A stretch of DNA of 19,592 nucleotides from Bacteroidales bacterium UBA1800 (GTDB lineage: Bacteria > Bacteroidota > Bacteroidia > Bacteroidales > VadinHA17), in assembly GCA_002319915.1 (NCBI GenBank), contig DCFQ01000024.1:9115-28706 (forward strand), given 5' to 3'. The position numbers and the translations under genes were made by a program. How positions within the stretch are numbered: position 1 is the stretch's first letter; every line of letters starts with the position of its first letter. Positions 6,925-15,411 of the stretch are shown here, piece by piece. The notes beneath the pieces are model-generated. The model saw only the letters and a program-made list of their open reading frames with translations. It did not search any database and was not told the origin of the DNA.

Positions 6925-9900
6925 TTAAAAGGTTAGATCAAGATTAAATCCGAAGGTTGTCGTCTGCGGTACGGTAAACCTTTCAAAGGCGCCGGCCATA
7001 TTGGTATTTCCCTGGCTCGATTCCGGATCCAGATTCGGAAGCTCGCACCATAAAAGAATATTGCGGGCAAATACGGAAACGCTCATGTCGATCTTGCTGA
7101 AGAGCTTCCTGTCAGGCCGGTATTTGAATGAAAGCTCCCGTAGCTTTACAAAGGAATTATTATAGATATAATACTCATCGATGTTCGTCAGTACGTTAGT
7201 ATGAAGGTATTGAAGTGCCAGGGGATCATTCGGCCCTCCGCGTGCAATATCATTCGGCGAGCCATCCCTTTTAACCCCGTCGTATACAAATGTCGAAGTA
7301 CGGTCCTCGGTCTTTTTTGATAACCCGTAATAATCAAGTAATCCGTTACTGCCTGAATACATCTGTCCACCCTGTTTCCATTCGAAAAGGGCGCTGAGCG
7401 ACCATGACCTGTATCTGATGCTGGTGCCACCGCCAAGTATGAAATCAGGTGAGACCTTTCCTATAACCGCAGGTTCACCGGTAAGGGGGAAACCATAGTT
7501 TGGGGAATTCGGATCATCCTCGACAACGATCTTACCGCTTTCATTGCGCATGAACGAATCCCCGTAGATTACAGGGTATTCATCCCCTTTGCTCGCACGG
7601 ACCTGTGGTGTCAGGAAACCTCCTATGAAAATGTTTTCCACGCCCGGGGCAAGCTCATCCACAAAGTTGTCAATTTTCGAGAAGTTGAAATTGAGATCCC
7701 ACTGGAGATTCCCGGCAGAAACTGGAGTTACGTAAAGAACTATTTCGTGGCCTGAGGTATGAACCTTCCCTCCGTTCATCAGCAGGGCATTGATCCCTGT
7801 CGATCCCGCCAGCGGAACTGAGAAGATCTGGTCGATTATTTTCTGATATGAGTAAGTGTAGTCGATTCCAAGCCTGTTATCAAAGACCTTTAGTTCAGCT
7901 CCCGATTCCCACGACCTGGTGTTTTGAGGGACAAGATTCGGATCAAACTGGACGTTGTTCGGGATGTAAGAATTGATCCCACCTATCGGATACTGGACAG
8001 GGTACCCGGTCCACCATCCCCCGGAATAATTCGGCGTACCATAGTAATTCTTTACATATGCCCCCGCCTGTCCGACTTCTGCATAAGAGAGACGTATCTT
8101 GGCAAATGAGATCCAGTCTATATTTTTAATGGCATCAAGTTCTGAAGCCATGAAGCTGAATGCAACGGAAGGATAGAAAAACGACCTGTGGTTTGTTGGC
8201 ATCGTTGAAACAACGTCATACCTTCCGGTCCCGGTGATGAACAAGAGCGACTTCCACTGGAGTGAAACGCTGCCGAATGTTCCCACCGTACGGTTCTGGT
8301 TCATTGATTCATTTGCAGTCACGATATTTGCATTCTTGATATGCGCCCACCCGCCGAAGTTGAATTCCTCTCCATGTTCCGAGTAGGTTTTGGTATTGTT
8401 ATGGTCGAATTCATTCCCAATAAGAGCATCCAGGGTGAACCCGTTGCTGATCTTCCAGTTAATATTGGCAGTAAGAAGCGAGTTTACCGTGAATGATGTT
8501 ATTCCGTAGTTATCTAACATCCCTGTGGTACCGGCATGACCGTACTCGAAGATATCCTTGAAATTCGTTGTGTACGAATCTGAACCCAGCTGGTACCTCA
8601 TCTTAAGATTGACTTTGTCCCCAAGCCTGCCCTGAAAATTGATGTACCCGTTTCCGAAAAACCTTTCGGTCTTTTCATTGAAGACCGTATGCCTTGCTGA
8701 CCAGTAAGGGTTGTCCCAACTGCCTCCGCGGTAATAAATCTGCGTGTATTCATCACCCGGCATGTGGTCAGGATAATCCCTCAGATTATAAGTCACCGGG
8801 GCTCCCAGTACGCCTGCCAGGGCAGCATCATTTGCCGTTGGCAGCTTATCAATATCGGTCTTTGAGAAATTTGCGTTGAACCCTGACGTAAAATTCTTGT
8901 TCAGTTTTCTTTCAGCAGATGCTCTGCCGTTCCAGCGGTTCATTCCTGATGTGAGCGCCACTCCCGACTGGGAAGTCTGGCTAAGGCCAAGTGCATAATT
9001 GCCGTTGTCCATTGCCTGCGTGATGCTGACATTATTGGTAAGGGAATAACCGGACCTGAAATAACGCTTCCAGTTATCAAATAACTGCGGTGTCACCCAT
9101 GGATTTCCGCCCTGGCCCTGATCGATCTGAGGGACATAAAACTTGCCCGGGTGCCCGTTGACATTTCCCCCATAGGCAGGATCATCAGGAAGATCCGTGA
9201 TCCTTGGCCCCCACGAAAGTGCTGAATTGGGGACATAGGCTCCGTTGGTTCCCTGGGCCCAGGTTGTCTGGTATTCAGGACTCCTCGAAACCTTCGAAAA
9301 CGCACTTGTGTGGGAAATATCGATCACAGGCTTTCCTATGGCATTGTTCCGACCGCTTTTGGTCGTGATGACTATCACCCCGTTCGAAGCACGGATCCCG
9401 TAAAGCGCCGCAGCAGCCTGGCCCTTAAGCACATTGATGCTCTCAATATCAGAGGGGTCCAGGTCTACCGCCCTGTTCGAGATATCAGACCCGGTGACCC
9501 CGTCCCCGGCTGTTGAAAAATCGCCGTTTGTACCGGATTGAATATCAGCAGTTGAAGCTATCGGCATCCCGTCAACCACATAAAGAGGCGTGTTGTTCCC
9601 GGTAAATGACCGGGCACCACGGATCACAATCTGCGACGATGCTCCCGGCATGCCGCTCGACGGCTTTATCTCGACACCTGATATCTTTCCCTGTATGGCA
9701 CCGGCAAGATCGGTGTTCCCGGCACGCTTAATGACCTCATTTTTGACATCCTGGACCGAGTAACCCACGGCTTTCTTCTCCCTGGATACCCCTAAAGCGG
9801 TAACAACCACTTCCTCCAGTCCTTTAACGTCCGATTCCATCACAATATCGATAATAGAACGGGTACCGATCTCCACTTCCTGTCTTTTCATTCCTATATA

Positions 9901-10125
9901 GGAAAATACAAGAGTCGTGGCTTTTTCCGGCACCGGTAAGGTATATTTGCCGTTTACGTCGGTATTGACACCGGTTGTAGTGCCCTTGACCGAAACGGAT
10001 ACTCCGGCCATAGACCCCTCCCCGGGAACTGACGATGTCACTGTACCTGAAATGATTCTTTGCTGGGCCGTGATTGCAAGAATCGGCCAGCAAAAAACAA
10101 AAAACATCAAGAGAGATTTTCTCAT
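6925..10125 (-). CDS. SusC/RagA-family TonB-dependent outer-membrane transporter
   Basis: 1066-residue TonB-linked outer-membrane channel that imports oligosaccharides with its SusD partner. Signal peptide about 1-21 (ending ITAQQ). Residues 23-98 form a carboxypeptidase regulatory-like domain (ISGTV, GVSVSVKGTTTGVNTDVNGKY). A TonB-box-like EEVVVTALG follows at 104-112, then the plug (about 115-260) with the SusC signature LYVVDGMPIA (181-190) and IRGARSF. The rest is beta-barrel rich in aromatic, alternating strands and ends with the usual terminal phenylalanine (FNLDLTF). Length is typical for SusC. No N-terminal STN domain is present, so it is not the type that signals directly to an anti-sigma factor; control is more likely through a regulator outside the window, possibly at the palindrome 10191-10209. 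First gene of the susC-susD-lipoprotein operon. Confidence 0.96.
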   Translation of the reverse strand: MRKSLLMFFVFCWPILAITAQQRIISGTVTSSVPGEGSMAGVSVSVKGTTTGVNTDVNGKYTLPVPEKATTLVFSYIGMKRQEVEIGTRSIIDIVMESDVKGLEEVVVTALGVSREKKAVGYSVQDVKNEVIKRAGNTDLAGAIQGKISGVEIKPSSGMPGASSQIVIRGARSFTGNNTPLYVVDGMPIASTADIQSGTNGDFSTAGDGVTGSDISNRAVDLDPSDIESINVLKGQAAAALYGIRASNGVIVITTKSGRNNAIGKPVIDISHTSAFSKVSRSPEYQTTWAQGTNGAYVPNSALSWGPRITDLPDDPAYGGNVNGHPGKFYVPQIDQGQGGNPWVTPQLFDNWKRYFRSGYSLTNNVSITQAMDNGNYALGLSQTSQSGVALTSGMNRWNGRASAERKLNKNFTSGFNANFSKTDIDKLPTANDAALAGVLGAPVTYNLRDYPDHMPGDEYTQIYYRGGSWDNPYWSARHTVFNEKTERFFGNGYINFQGRLGDKVNLKMRYQLGSDSYTTNFKDIFEYGHAGTTGMLDNYGITSFTVNSLLTANINWKISNGFTLDALIGNEFDHNNTKTYSEHGEEFNFGGWAHIKNANIVTANESMNQNRTVGTFGSVSLQWKSLLFITGTGRYDVVSTMPTNHRSFFYPSVAFSFMASELDAIKNIDWISFAKIRLSYAEVGQAGAYVKNYYGTPNYSGGWWTGYPVQYPIGGINSYIPNNVQFDPNLVPQNTRSWESGAELKVFDNRLGIDYTYSYQKIIDQIFSVPLAGSTGINALLMNGGKVHTSGHEIVLYVTPVSAGNLQWDLNFNFSKIDNFVDELAPGVENIFIGGFLTPQVRASKGDEYPVIYGDSFMRNESGKIVVEDDPNSPNYGFPLTGEPAVIGKVSPDFILGGGTSIRYRSWSLSALFEWKQGGQMYSGSNGLLDYYGLSKKTEDRTSTFVYDGVKRDGSPNDIARGGPNDPLALQYLHTNVLTNIDEYYIYNNSFVKLRELSFKYRPDRKLFSKIDMSVSVFARNILLWCELPNLDPESSQGNTNMAGAFERFTVPQTTTFGFNLDLTF

Positions 10126-10156
10126 AGCAATTAGATTAGTGTTAGTTAATAAATTA

Positions 10157-10164
10157 CAAAGGAA
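10157..10164 (-). promoter_or_regulatory. Possible -7 element of the susC operon
   Basis: On the minus strand this reads TTCCTTTG, with the TTTG half of TAnnTTTG conserved, 31 bases before the susC start. The nine bases TACAAAGGA (plus strand, 10155-10163) recur before the fucosidase gene at 14644-14652, at a similar distance from the start codon. The palindrome lies 27 bases upstream of it, a plausible operator position. Confidence 0.3.
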
Positions 10165-10190
10165 TGGCTGGTTCCTTTTTTACTGTCCAT

Positions 10191-10209
10191 AAAGTGACCT
10201 GGTCACTTT
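10191..10209. promoter_or_regulatory. Perfect 19-bp palindrome, candidate operator upstream of susC
   Basis: AAAGTGACC-T-GGTCACTTT is a perfect inverted repeat with 9-bp arms and one central base. It lies 66-84 bases upstream of the susC start. No T-run follows on either strand and the loop would be very tight, so a dimeric transcription-factor site is more likely than a terminator. The right arm overlaps the stop codon of the possible small ORF. A looser inverted repeat with the same GTCAC core lies at 10296-10318. The regulator is not encoded in this window. Confidence 0.5.
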
Positions 10210-10376
10210 GAGGATTTTAAGTTAAACAGAATGTTCAACTGATCCCGGTCCGATTGACGGATGGCAGGGACGGATTTATGGATTGCCTGATACCGGTCAC
10301 GGATGATTTTTTCGTGACACAGTTTCAGGGCCGAATTATCCTTATGAATGTGGGATCCCCTGATGAACCGGAGCAT
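10203..10376 (-). CDS. Possible small basic protein (57 residues)
   Basis: Unrecognised short frame between the GH2-like gene and susC. It starts with ATG at 10376 and ends with TGA in the palindrome. The product is basic and likely helical in its middle (ALKLCHEKIIRDRYQAIHKS), with no signal peptide or membrane segment. About 59% of its third codon positions are G or C, similar to neighbouring genes, and it begins 50 bases after the stop of the upstream gene. Against it: no ribosome-binding site, no family match and a length that arises by chance. It could be a true small protein, a remnant, or nothing. Confidence 0.25.
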   Translation of the reverse strand: MLRFIRGSHIHKDNSALKLCHEKIIRDRYQAIHKSVPAIRQSDRDQLNILFNLKSSK

Positions 10377-10426
10377 GCTCAAAGGTCAAGACCAAGGAAC
10401 GATTATAATTTCCGGACTGCAGAAGC

Positions 10427-13255
10427 TCAAAAGAGACCAACGAGGTCGCTGGCGGAAATATCCTGTAAGGGCTTGAACTTATCCGAAGCCATATAGTCCA
10501 GAATGCTTGAATAGAACTGCCTCGCCTCAGGCCTATCCTGGATCAACCTCAGGTCTGACATGCATACGAGAATTTTACCGGCGCCCAGCCGGAATTCGAA
10601 GACAAGTCCGAGCTTATGATTTCGTTCGATGTTGTCAATGACCTGGATAACTGGTTTATACCCGGCAGGGGTCCTGTCGAGGATCAGTGGCCGGCTGTTT
10701 TTCACAATCGACCACCATTGCCAGTCAGAATGTGATCCGGTCGGGAAATCATCGAATAAGGGATGACTGGGATCGGTCAGTATCCCCATTGTCCCGGGGG
10801 AGACCGGTCTGTTCTGGGATTCGGAAATACCCCTGAACATCCGGTAGTTCCAGTAATCGGTGGTAAACAGACCACCTGCCGACTGATCCATTATGTCGTT
10901 GAATTCAGGGAAGAGGAGGACCTTACCCCCGTTTAAAATTACGTCAATTGTCTGTTTGTCAAGCTTTGTCGAGATTGTTATCCCTTCCGGGACACTTATC
11001 TCCCGGTTCTCCGGATAGATCCAAAGGGGATATGAATTTTCGTACCCCGTTCCCTCCAGCTTAATTCTAAGAACTGTCTTTTCAGGTCTTATGACATTCG
11101 ACAAGCCGATATCGATACGGGCAGCATTCGTGAGCTTACCCTGTGGAAAATCACTGGTTACATTTCCCCTGGCAAGGATTTCATTGTTTTGGCCTGCAAG
11201 CGACCAGGTAACATTTTGTCCATCCAGGTCCCTTTCGGAATAATTTGCTACCTCAATTCTTCCGGTAAGCTTTTCCGTATTTGTCAGGCAGAATTTATCC
11301 GTGACGAAAAGAGGGACTACCTTGTTGCAGAAATGACTGAACTCCTCAGGTGTAATAAGCCCCTTGCTCTCCATAAATGCATCAAGGATGCCGACAAGCG
11401 CCGTACCCTGGCCTGGAAAATCCTGAAGGTCGAGAAGATGAAAACCTCCGAATCCCGGAGTTCTCAATGCCATCTCGATATCGGCCCTGTAACAGATCAT
11501 GCTAAGGGCTCCGGAGGCCCGGGAAAAGTCCATTGCCTGGTCACTGAGGTTATTCTGCTCAAGACGCTTTCTGAAGGTAATAAGGTTCCATGGTTTAAGG
11601 ACGCCGACATATTTCCTGATCTCGTTGAAATCCGGATAGACCTGGTATTGGCCCACTTCAGTGCCTGTCGCCGGGACGCTGCACTTAGAGATCGCGCCTT
11701 CATAATTCCTGTCGGAGGAAGGATAGCTCCCGTTGATATAGCCTCCATCATAAGCATCAGCAAAGGAAAATGAACCCCTTATATGGGTGCTGAAGCTCGT
11801 GCCGGGGTCCTTTCCGATCCTGCAGCCGGCATAATAATCCTCTCCCTTTGCCTGCCCCCGGAAGCCGAGATAATTGTTCGATCCGAACGCCATCAGATGC
11901 CTGTTGTCGATTGACCTGAAATGATCGGTAAAGCTCTTCATTACCCGCTGATCGCCCGAGAGTTCATTTCCGAGAGCGAACATAACAAATGAGGCATGAT
12001 TTCCATATTCCTGAAGGATCCTGTCCCCTGTCTCAATAAGGAATTCATTCAGTCCTGATGTGTCATTTTTGCTGAGGCTTCCCCAGAACGGCAGTTCAGG
12101 CTGGAGATAGATCCCCTCTATATCAGCCGCTTCAAACGCTGCTTCAGGCGGTGTCCAGGAATGAAACCTGTAAAAATTGATATTGTATGATTTTGCCGTT
12201 CTGAACACTTTGAGCCAGCTCTCCACATCCATCGGCGGATGGCCGGTCAGCGGGAAAACGCAGGCATCATGCTTTCCTCTCAGGAAGGTCACGATATCAT
12301 TGATGGTGAACTGGGTCCCCCTGGTGGAAAAAAACCGCATGCCCAGGTCTATGGTCAGGTTATCTGTCACGCTTCCTTCCTTCATCGAAAGTGAAAGCCT
12401 GTACAATGCTGGGTCGAATTCACTCCAAAGCCGGATATCCCTTCCCGGCTTGTAAGTGAGCTCGATTTCGTTCATGCCGGGCTTTAGCTGAACAGTGAAG
12501 CTCCCCGGCTTACCGTTATGCCTGCCAGGGAGGTTCCAGCCATGGCCTTTTATACTGATCCGGGCCTTTTTATCCGACTCACCGGATGACATAATCTTCG
12601 CTTTAATGAGAAAGCTTTTTGAGGAAATGTCGGGAAATGCCATGACCGACACAAAATGGTCAGGATCAAGGGCCTCGAGGAAGAACTCCCCGATGATCCC
12701 GTTCCAGTTCGTCTGCGTATGTTCGGTCCAGGCATGTGAGCTTGTAATTCCTTCAGGAACAGAACCGGACCCGTTGTTCACCATTATGGTCAAATAATGC
12801 TTCCCGGGGGTCAGTTGTTTTGTCAGATCGTAGACCTGGGGTGTAAGGATTGCACTGCTGCTACCGGCATAAATTGAATCGACCCATATCTCAGACGGTT
12901 TGGTCCTTTCCATCTTCAGCCGGATTATCCTGCCCTGCCACGACTCCGGTATAATTACCTCCTTTCTGTACCATGCGCGCCCGGCATACGTCCTTTCACG
13001 CGAGAGCCTCATGATTTCGGCAGTATCATGATTGATCATCCCTTTCCCGTTCTCGTCCATTGTCCCGGGCAGCTTAACAATACCGGAGAGCATCTTGTTA
13101 TACCATTTTTCGCGTAACCCCTGCCCGGCAGGATCCATGGAAAACTGCCAGTTACCTTCCAGGCTGAGCATCGTTCGGACTGACGTTTCAGGAGTTTGAT
13201 TGCTTGAGATGAACAATAATGGAATGGTCAGAATGGTGAGGAGCTTGAAAGTCAT
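10427..13255 (-). CDS. GH2-like exported glycosidase with GATase-like C-terminal domain
   Basis: 942-residue probable retaining glycosidase of clan GH-A. The N-terminus (MTFKLLTILTIPLLFISS) looks like a signal peptide without a clear cleavage site. Domains in order: jelly-roll sugar-binding (about 30-195; LEGNWQF, LPGTMDENGKG, AGRAWYRKEV), Ig-like (about 200-310), TIM barrel (about 320-640), an Ig-like linker (about 650-745), then a C-terminal domain (about 755-935; GGKVLLFPE, HPLFDDFPTGSHSDWQWW, LGLVFEFRLGAGKILVCMSDL, FYSSILDYMAS) resembling the glutamine-amidotransferase-like or beta-galactosidase trimerisation fold. Candidate acid/base is Glu431 (ALGNELSG) and nucleophile Glu533 (GTEVGQYQ), 102 residues apart, matching the spacing of the other GH2 here. 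The barrel substrate motif is RFHSWTPPEAAF in place of the classical GH2 version, so specificity should not be copied from beta-galactosidase. It starts 29 bases after the fucosidase stop and is probably cotranscribed with it. Confidence 0.8.
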   Translation of the reverse strand: MTFKLLTILTIPLLFISSNQTPETSVRTMLSLEGNWQFSMDPAGQGLREKWYNKMLSGIVKLPGTMDENGKGMINHDTAEIMRLSRERTYAGRAWYRKEVIIPESWQGRIIRLKMERTKPSEIWVDSIYAGSSSAILTPQVYDLTKQLTPGKHYLTIMVNNGSGSVPEGITSSHAWTEHTQTNWNGIIGEFFLEALDPDHFVSVMAFPDISSKSFLIKAKIMSSGESDKKARISIKGHGWNLPGRHNGKPGSFTVQLKPGMNEIELTYKPGRDIRLWSEFDPALYRLSLSMKEGSVTDNLTIDLGMRFFSTRGTQFTINDIVTFLRGKHDACVFPLTGHPPMDVESWLKVFRTAKSYNINFYRFHSWTPPEAAFEAADIEGIYLQPELPFWGSLSKNDTSGLNEFLIETGDRILQEYGNHASFVMFALGNELSGDQRVMKSFTDHFRSIDNRHLMAFGSNNYLGFRGQAKGEDYYAGCRIGKDPGTSFSTHIRGSFSFADAYDGGYINGSYPSSDRNYEGAISKCSVPATGTEVGQYQVYPDFNEIRKYVGVLKPWNLITFRKRLEQNNLSDQAMDFSRASGALSMICYRADIEMALRTPGFGGFHLLDLQDFPGQGTALVGILDAFMESKGLITPEEFSHFCNKVVPLFVTDKFCLTNTEKLTGRIEVANYSERDLDGQNVTWSLAGQNNEILARGNVTSDFPQGKLTNAARIDIGLSNVIRPEKTVLRIKLEGTGYENSYPLWIYPENREISVPEGITISTKLDKQTIDVILNGGKVLLFPEFNDIMDQSAGGLFTTDYWNYRMFRGISESQNRPVSPGTMGILTDPSHPLFDDFPTGSHSDWQWWSIVKNSRPLILDRTPAGYKPVIQVIDNIERNHKLGLVFEFRLGAGKILVCMSDLRLIQDRPEARQFYSSILDYMASDKFKPLQDISASDLVGLF

Positions 13256-13284
13256 GAGAAGATTCTTATAATGGTTTTGAAATT

Positions 13285-14622
13285 CTATTGAGTGAAGGGA
13301 ACCGCCTTTACCAGCTTTACGGGCCCATCGAGTTCAGCCTTTAATACTGTGATATATGGATCCTGCCCGGTTTCGGGCACAGTGATGTAGACCAGCCCCG
13401 GAACGCTGGACCATGATATCTTGCCGACGATCCTGGTTGCCAGTTTCATCCCGCTTCCCAATTCCGTAACTGACCTGATTTTATTATATAATCCCTTTAT
13501 CACAACATCCCCGGTCACTTTGCCGGGAAGGAAGAGGTAAAGTGCAGTCGAGTCCCTTGAAAGCGTGGTCGGACCGTAAAAGTGACCCGGTTCGATGCCG
13601 GCTCTGGTGCCGAAGATTGCTTCACTGTTCTTCCCTGTCCATTTGCCGAGCTCTGTAAGGATATTTACCTGCTCCCCGGGTATCGTCCCATCCTCCCTTG
13701 GACCGATGTCCAGCAGCAGGTTCCCGCCCATGCTGATGACGTCAGCAAAGATCGTAATCACCTCATATGTGCTCTTGTAGTTGTTATCATCCTTCTTATA
13801 ACCCCATGAATTGTTCATTGTCATGCAGAGTTCCCAGTATTTTAGCCGGGGCCGCGACACTGGAAAACTTTGTTCGGGCGTGTCGTAATCCCCGTAACCC
13901 TGCAGACGGCCATTAATGATCGTTCCGGGATTGTTATCCAGGATCATTTTTCTTATACCTGACGCCCTCCATTCCTCCGCGCTGTGCTCCCAGTCGCCGT
14001 CGAACCACACCAGGTCGGGATTGAACCCGGTGATAATTTCCCGGATCTGCCCATGGCAGAAATCCAGGAACCTCCCCCAGCGGATGGTATCCTTCCTCGC
14101 ATCATATCTTGAAGAATCCCCCTTGAACCCGGGGTAATCGGGATGGGACCAGTCGAGCAGCGAAAAATAGAGTCCGGCCTTTATCCCCTTCTCCCTTAGC
14201 GCACTGACGAACGGTGAAATGAGGTCCCTTGCTGCCGGTGACTTCTTAACGACACTCAGGCCATCCATTTTTGTGTCCCAGAGGGCAACGCCGTCATGAT
14301 GCTTGGAAGTGATAACGGAATACCTGGCACCGCTTTTCCGGATCAGTTCGGCCCAATACTGTGGATCATAACTCTTCGCGGTAAATGATCTGATCTGGGC
14401 CATGTAATCGGGGTAGCTGATGTCGCCATTGTGAAATGCCCATGATTCGGTGGTATTCCCCAGGGAATAGATGCCCCAGTGAATGAAAATACCCAGTTTG
14501 GCATCTGCAAACCAATCCATTTTATGATCCTCCGCCCTGACGGGGGGATCCTGGCTGAAGGCACTGCCCGAAAGGATACAGGCCGAAGCTGAAAGAACAA
14601 TGAAAAGCCGCATGAATTTCAT
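13285..14622 (-). CDS. GH29 alpha-L-fucosidase, exported
   Basis: 445-residue retaining exo-alpha-L-fucosidase that releases terminal fucose from glycans. Signal peptide 1-24 (ending AFSQ). The GH29 TIM barrel runs from about 30 to 335: DWFADAKLGIFIHWGIYS, SKHHDGVALWDT (108-110 HHD), LVWFDGDWEH with the likely nucleophile Asp208, and GGNLLLDIGPREDGTIP. A C-terminal beta-sandwich follows (about 345-445). The acid/base residue is not conserved in GH29 and cannot be assigned safely; Glu250 in DTPEQSFP is only a candidate. I start at ATG 14622 because it gives a proper signal peptide. The longer in-frame start at 14739 would add 39 residues that do not fit and would overlap the divergent prolyl isomerase gene. 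First gene of the pair with the GH2-like enzyme, 108 bases from the divergent start at 14731. Confidence 0.93.
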   Translation of the reverse strand: MKFMRLFIVLSASACILSGSAFSQDPPVRAEDHKMDWFADAKLGIFIHWGIYSLGNTTESWAFHNGDISYPDYMAQIRSFTAKSYDPQYWAELIRKSGARYSVITSKHHDGVALWDTKMDGLSVVKKSPAARDLISPFVSALREKGIKAGLYFSLLDWSHPDYPGFKGDSSRYDARKDTIRWGRFLDFCHGQIREIITGFNPDLVWFDGDWEHSAEEWRASGIRKMILDNNPGTIINGRLQGYGDYDTPEQSFPVSRPRLKYWELCMTMNNSWGYKKDDNNYKSTYEVITIFADVISMGGNLLLDIGPREDGTIPGEQVNILTELGKWTGKNSEAIFGTRAGIEPGHFYGPTTLSRDSTALYLFLPGKVTGDVVIKGLYNKIRSVTELGSGMKLATRIVGKISWSSVPGLVYITVPETGQDPYITVLKAELDGPVKLVKAVPFTQ

Positions 14623-14645
14623 TAAATCAACAATTAGTTCAGGTA

Positions 14646-14653
14646 CAAAGGAT
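14646..14653 (-). promoter_or_regulatory. Possible -7 element of the fucosidase operon
   Basis: On the minus strand this reads ATCCTTTG, preceded by T (TATCCTTTG), 24 bases before the fucosidase start. TTTG is conserved from the Bacteroidota -7 consensus, and TACAAAGGA (14644-14652) is shared exactly with the susC leader. A TTG about 22 bases upstream is a poor -33 match. Confidence 0.3.
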
Positions 14654-14730
14654 ATTAAAGTTAAATGAATGATCCTCAACTTTTGGTCCGACACGGGAAA
14701 ATAATTTTCTGAAATCACTATCTTGCCGTT

Positions 14731-15318
14731 ATGAGACAATTCTTTTCTGTTATCCTGCTGCTGCAGTTCAGCGCTTTAACATTCGGGCAACCTGCCAAGA
14801 GTAGCGAGACTATAATCATCAGGACCGAAGCCGGCGATATTTATGCAAGGCTCGATCTGAAAAGGGCCCCCTCCACATCGGCAAATTTCCTGCGGTATAT
14901 CGATGCAGGGCTGTTTGAAAATACCTGTTTTTACAGGGTCGTGAGACCTGATAACCAGCCAAAGGATTCGGTCCGGATAGGTGTGATCCAGGGGGGACGC
15001 TTTGAGGATGAGGATAACGGTTTTCCCCCAATAATTCATGAAACCACGCGGACTACCGGCCTCAGGCACAGGAACGGTACAATCTCCATGGCAAGGGCGG
15101 AACCGGGGACAGCAACCTCAGAATTCTTTATTTGCATTGGGAACCAGCCGGAACTTGATTTTGGCGGAAAACGTAATCCTGACCTTCAGGGGTTTGCAGC
15201 GTTTGGGAAGGTGGTCAGGGGGATAGATGTAGTACGCCGGATACAGTCCTTAAGGGCAACGGGCCAGTACCTCGATCATCCTGTGAAAATACTTGGCATT
15301 AAGCGGAAGGGTGACTGA
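14731..15318 (+). CDS. Exported cyclophilin-type peptidyl-prolyl cis-trans isomerase
   Basis: 195-residue cyclophilin that catalyses proline isomerisation during folding of exported proteins. Residues 1-19 form a signal peptide (ending TFGQ), so it acts in the periplasm or outside. The fold starts at about 27 (IIIRTEAGDIYARL). Active-site residues include Arg69 (CFYRVV), Gln87 (VIQGG) and the ISMARAEPGTATSEFFICIGNQPELDFGG stretch (118-146), followed by GFAAFGKVVRGIDVVRRI. The length matches the small bacterial PpiA/PpiB class. It is divergent from the fucosidase gene, with 108 bases between the two starts; the ATG at 14731 is the only good start. A TAATTTTC at 14702-14709 with TTTTG at 14681-14685 could be its promoter, but the 16-base spacing is short. 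Likely housekeeping; no evidence that it serves the PUL. Confidence 0.9.
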   Translation: MRQFFSVILLLQFSALTFGQPAKSSETIIIRTEAGDIYARLDLKRAPSTSANFLRYIDAGLFENTCFYRVVRPDNQPKDSVRIGVIQGGRFEDEDNGFPPIIHETTRTTGLRHRNGTISMARAEPGTATSEFFICIGNQPELDFGGKRNPDLQGFAAFGKVVRGIDVVRRIQSLRATGQYLDHPVKILGIKRKGD

Positions 15319-15411
15319 ATAAAACCCGTGGCAAAGGTCCGTGTTTTGTAAGTTCTGCACCCGGCATAAGTAACGGCCATCCCGGGATCCTGTTTTTTCC
15401 CTGTAAATTGG

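Larger units (their letters stand above)
10126..10426. other. Intergenic region between the GH2-like gene and susC
   Basis: This 301-bp stretch, the longest without a recognised gene, holds the susC leader with a TTTG-type element (10157-10164), a perfect 19-bp palindrome (10191-10209), a possible 57-codon minus-strand ORF (10203-10376), a GTCACG/CGTGAC inverted repeat (10296-10301 and 10313-10318) and a GAGCATGCTC palindrome (10371-10380). No clear intrinsic terminator follows the GH2-like gene, so read-through from the fucosidase/GH2-like operon into susC is possible. Confidence 0.6.

Noticed and set aside
10371..10380. GAGCATGCTC palindrome
   Set aside because: Only 10 bp, expected occasionally by chance, and it overlaps the start of the possible small ORF.
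10254..10496. 80-codon plus-strand frame before susC
   Set aside because: It overlaps the end of the GH2-like gene in antisense and shows no protein-like pattern; the minus-strand 57-codon frame is the better, though weak, candidate.
14623..14739. N-terminal extension of the fucosidase from an ATG at 14739
   Set aside because: It would overlap the divergent isomerase start and hide the signal peptide beginning at 14622.
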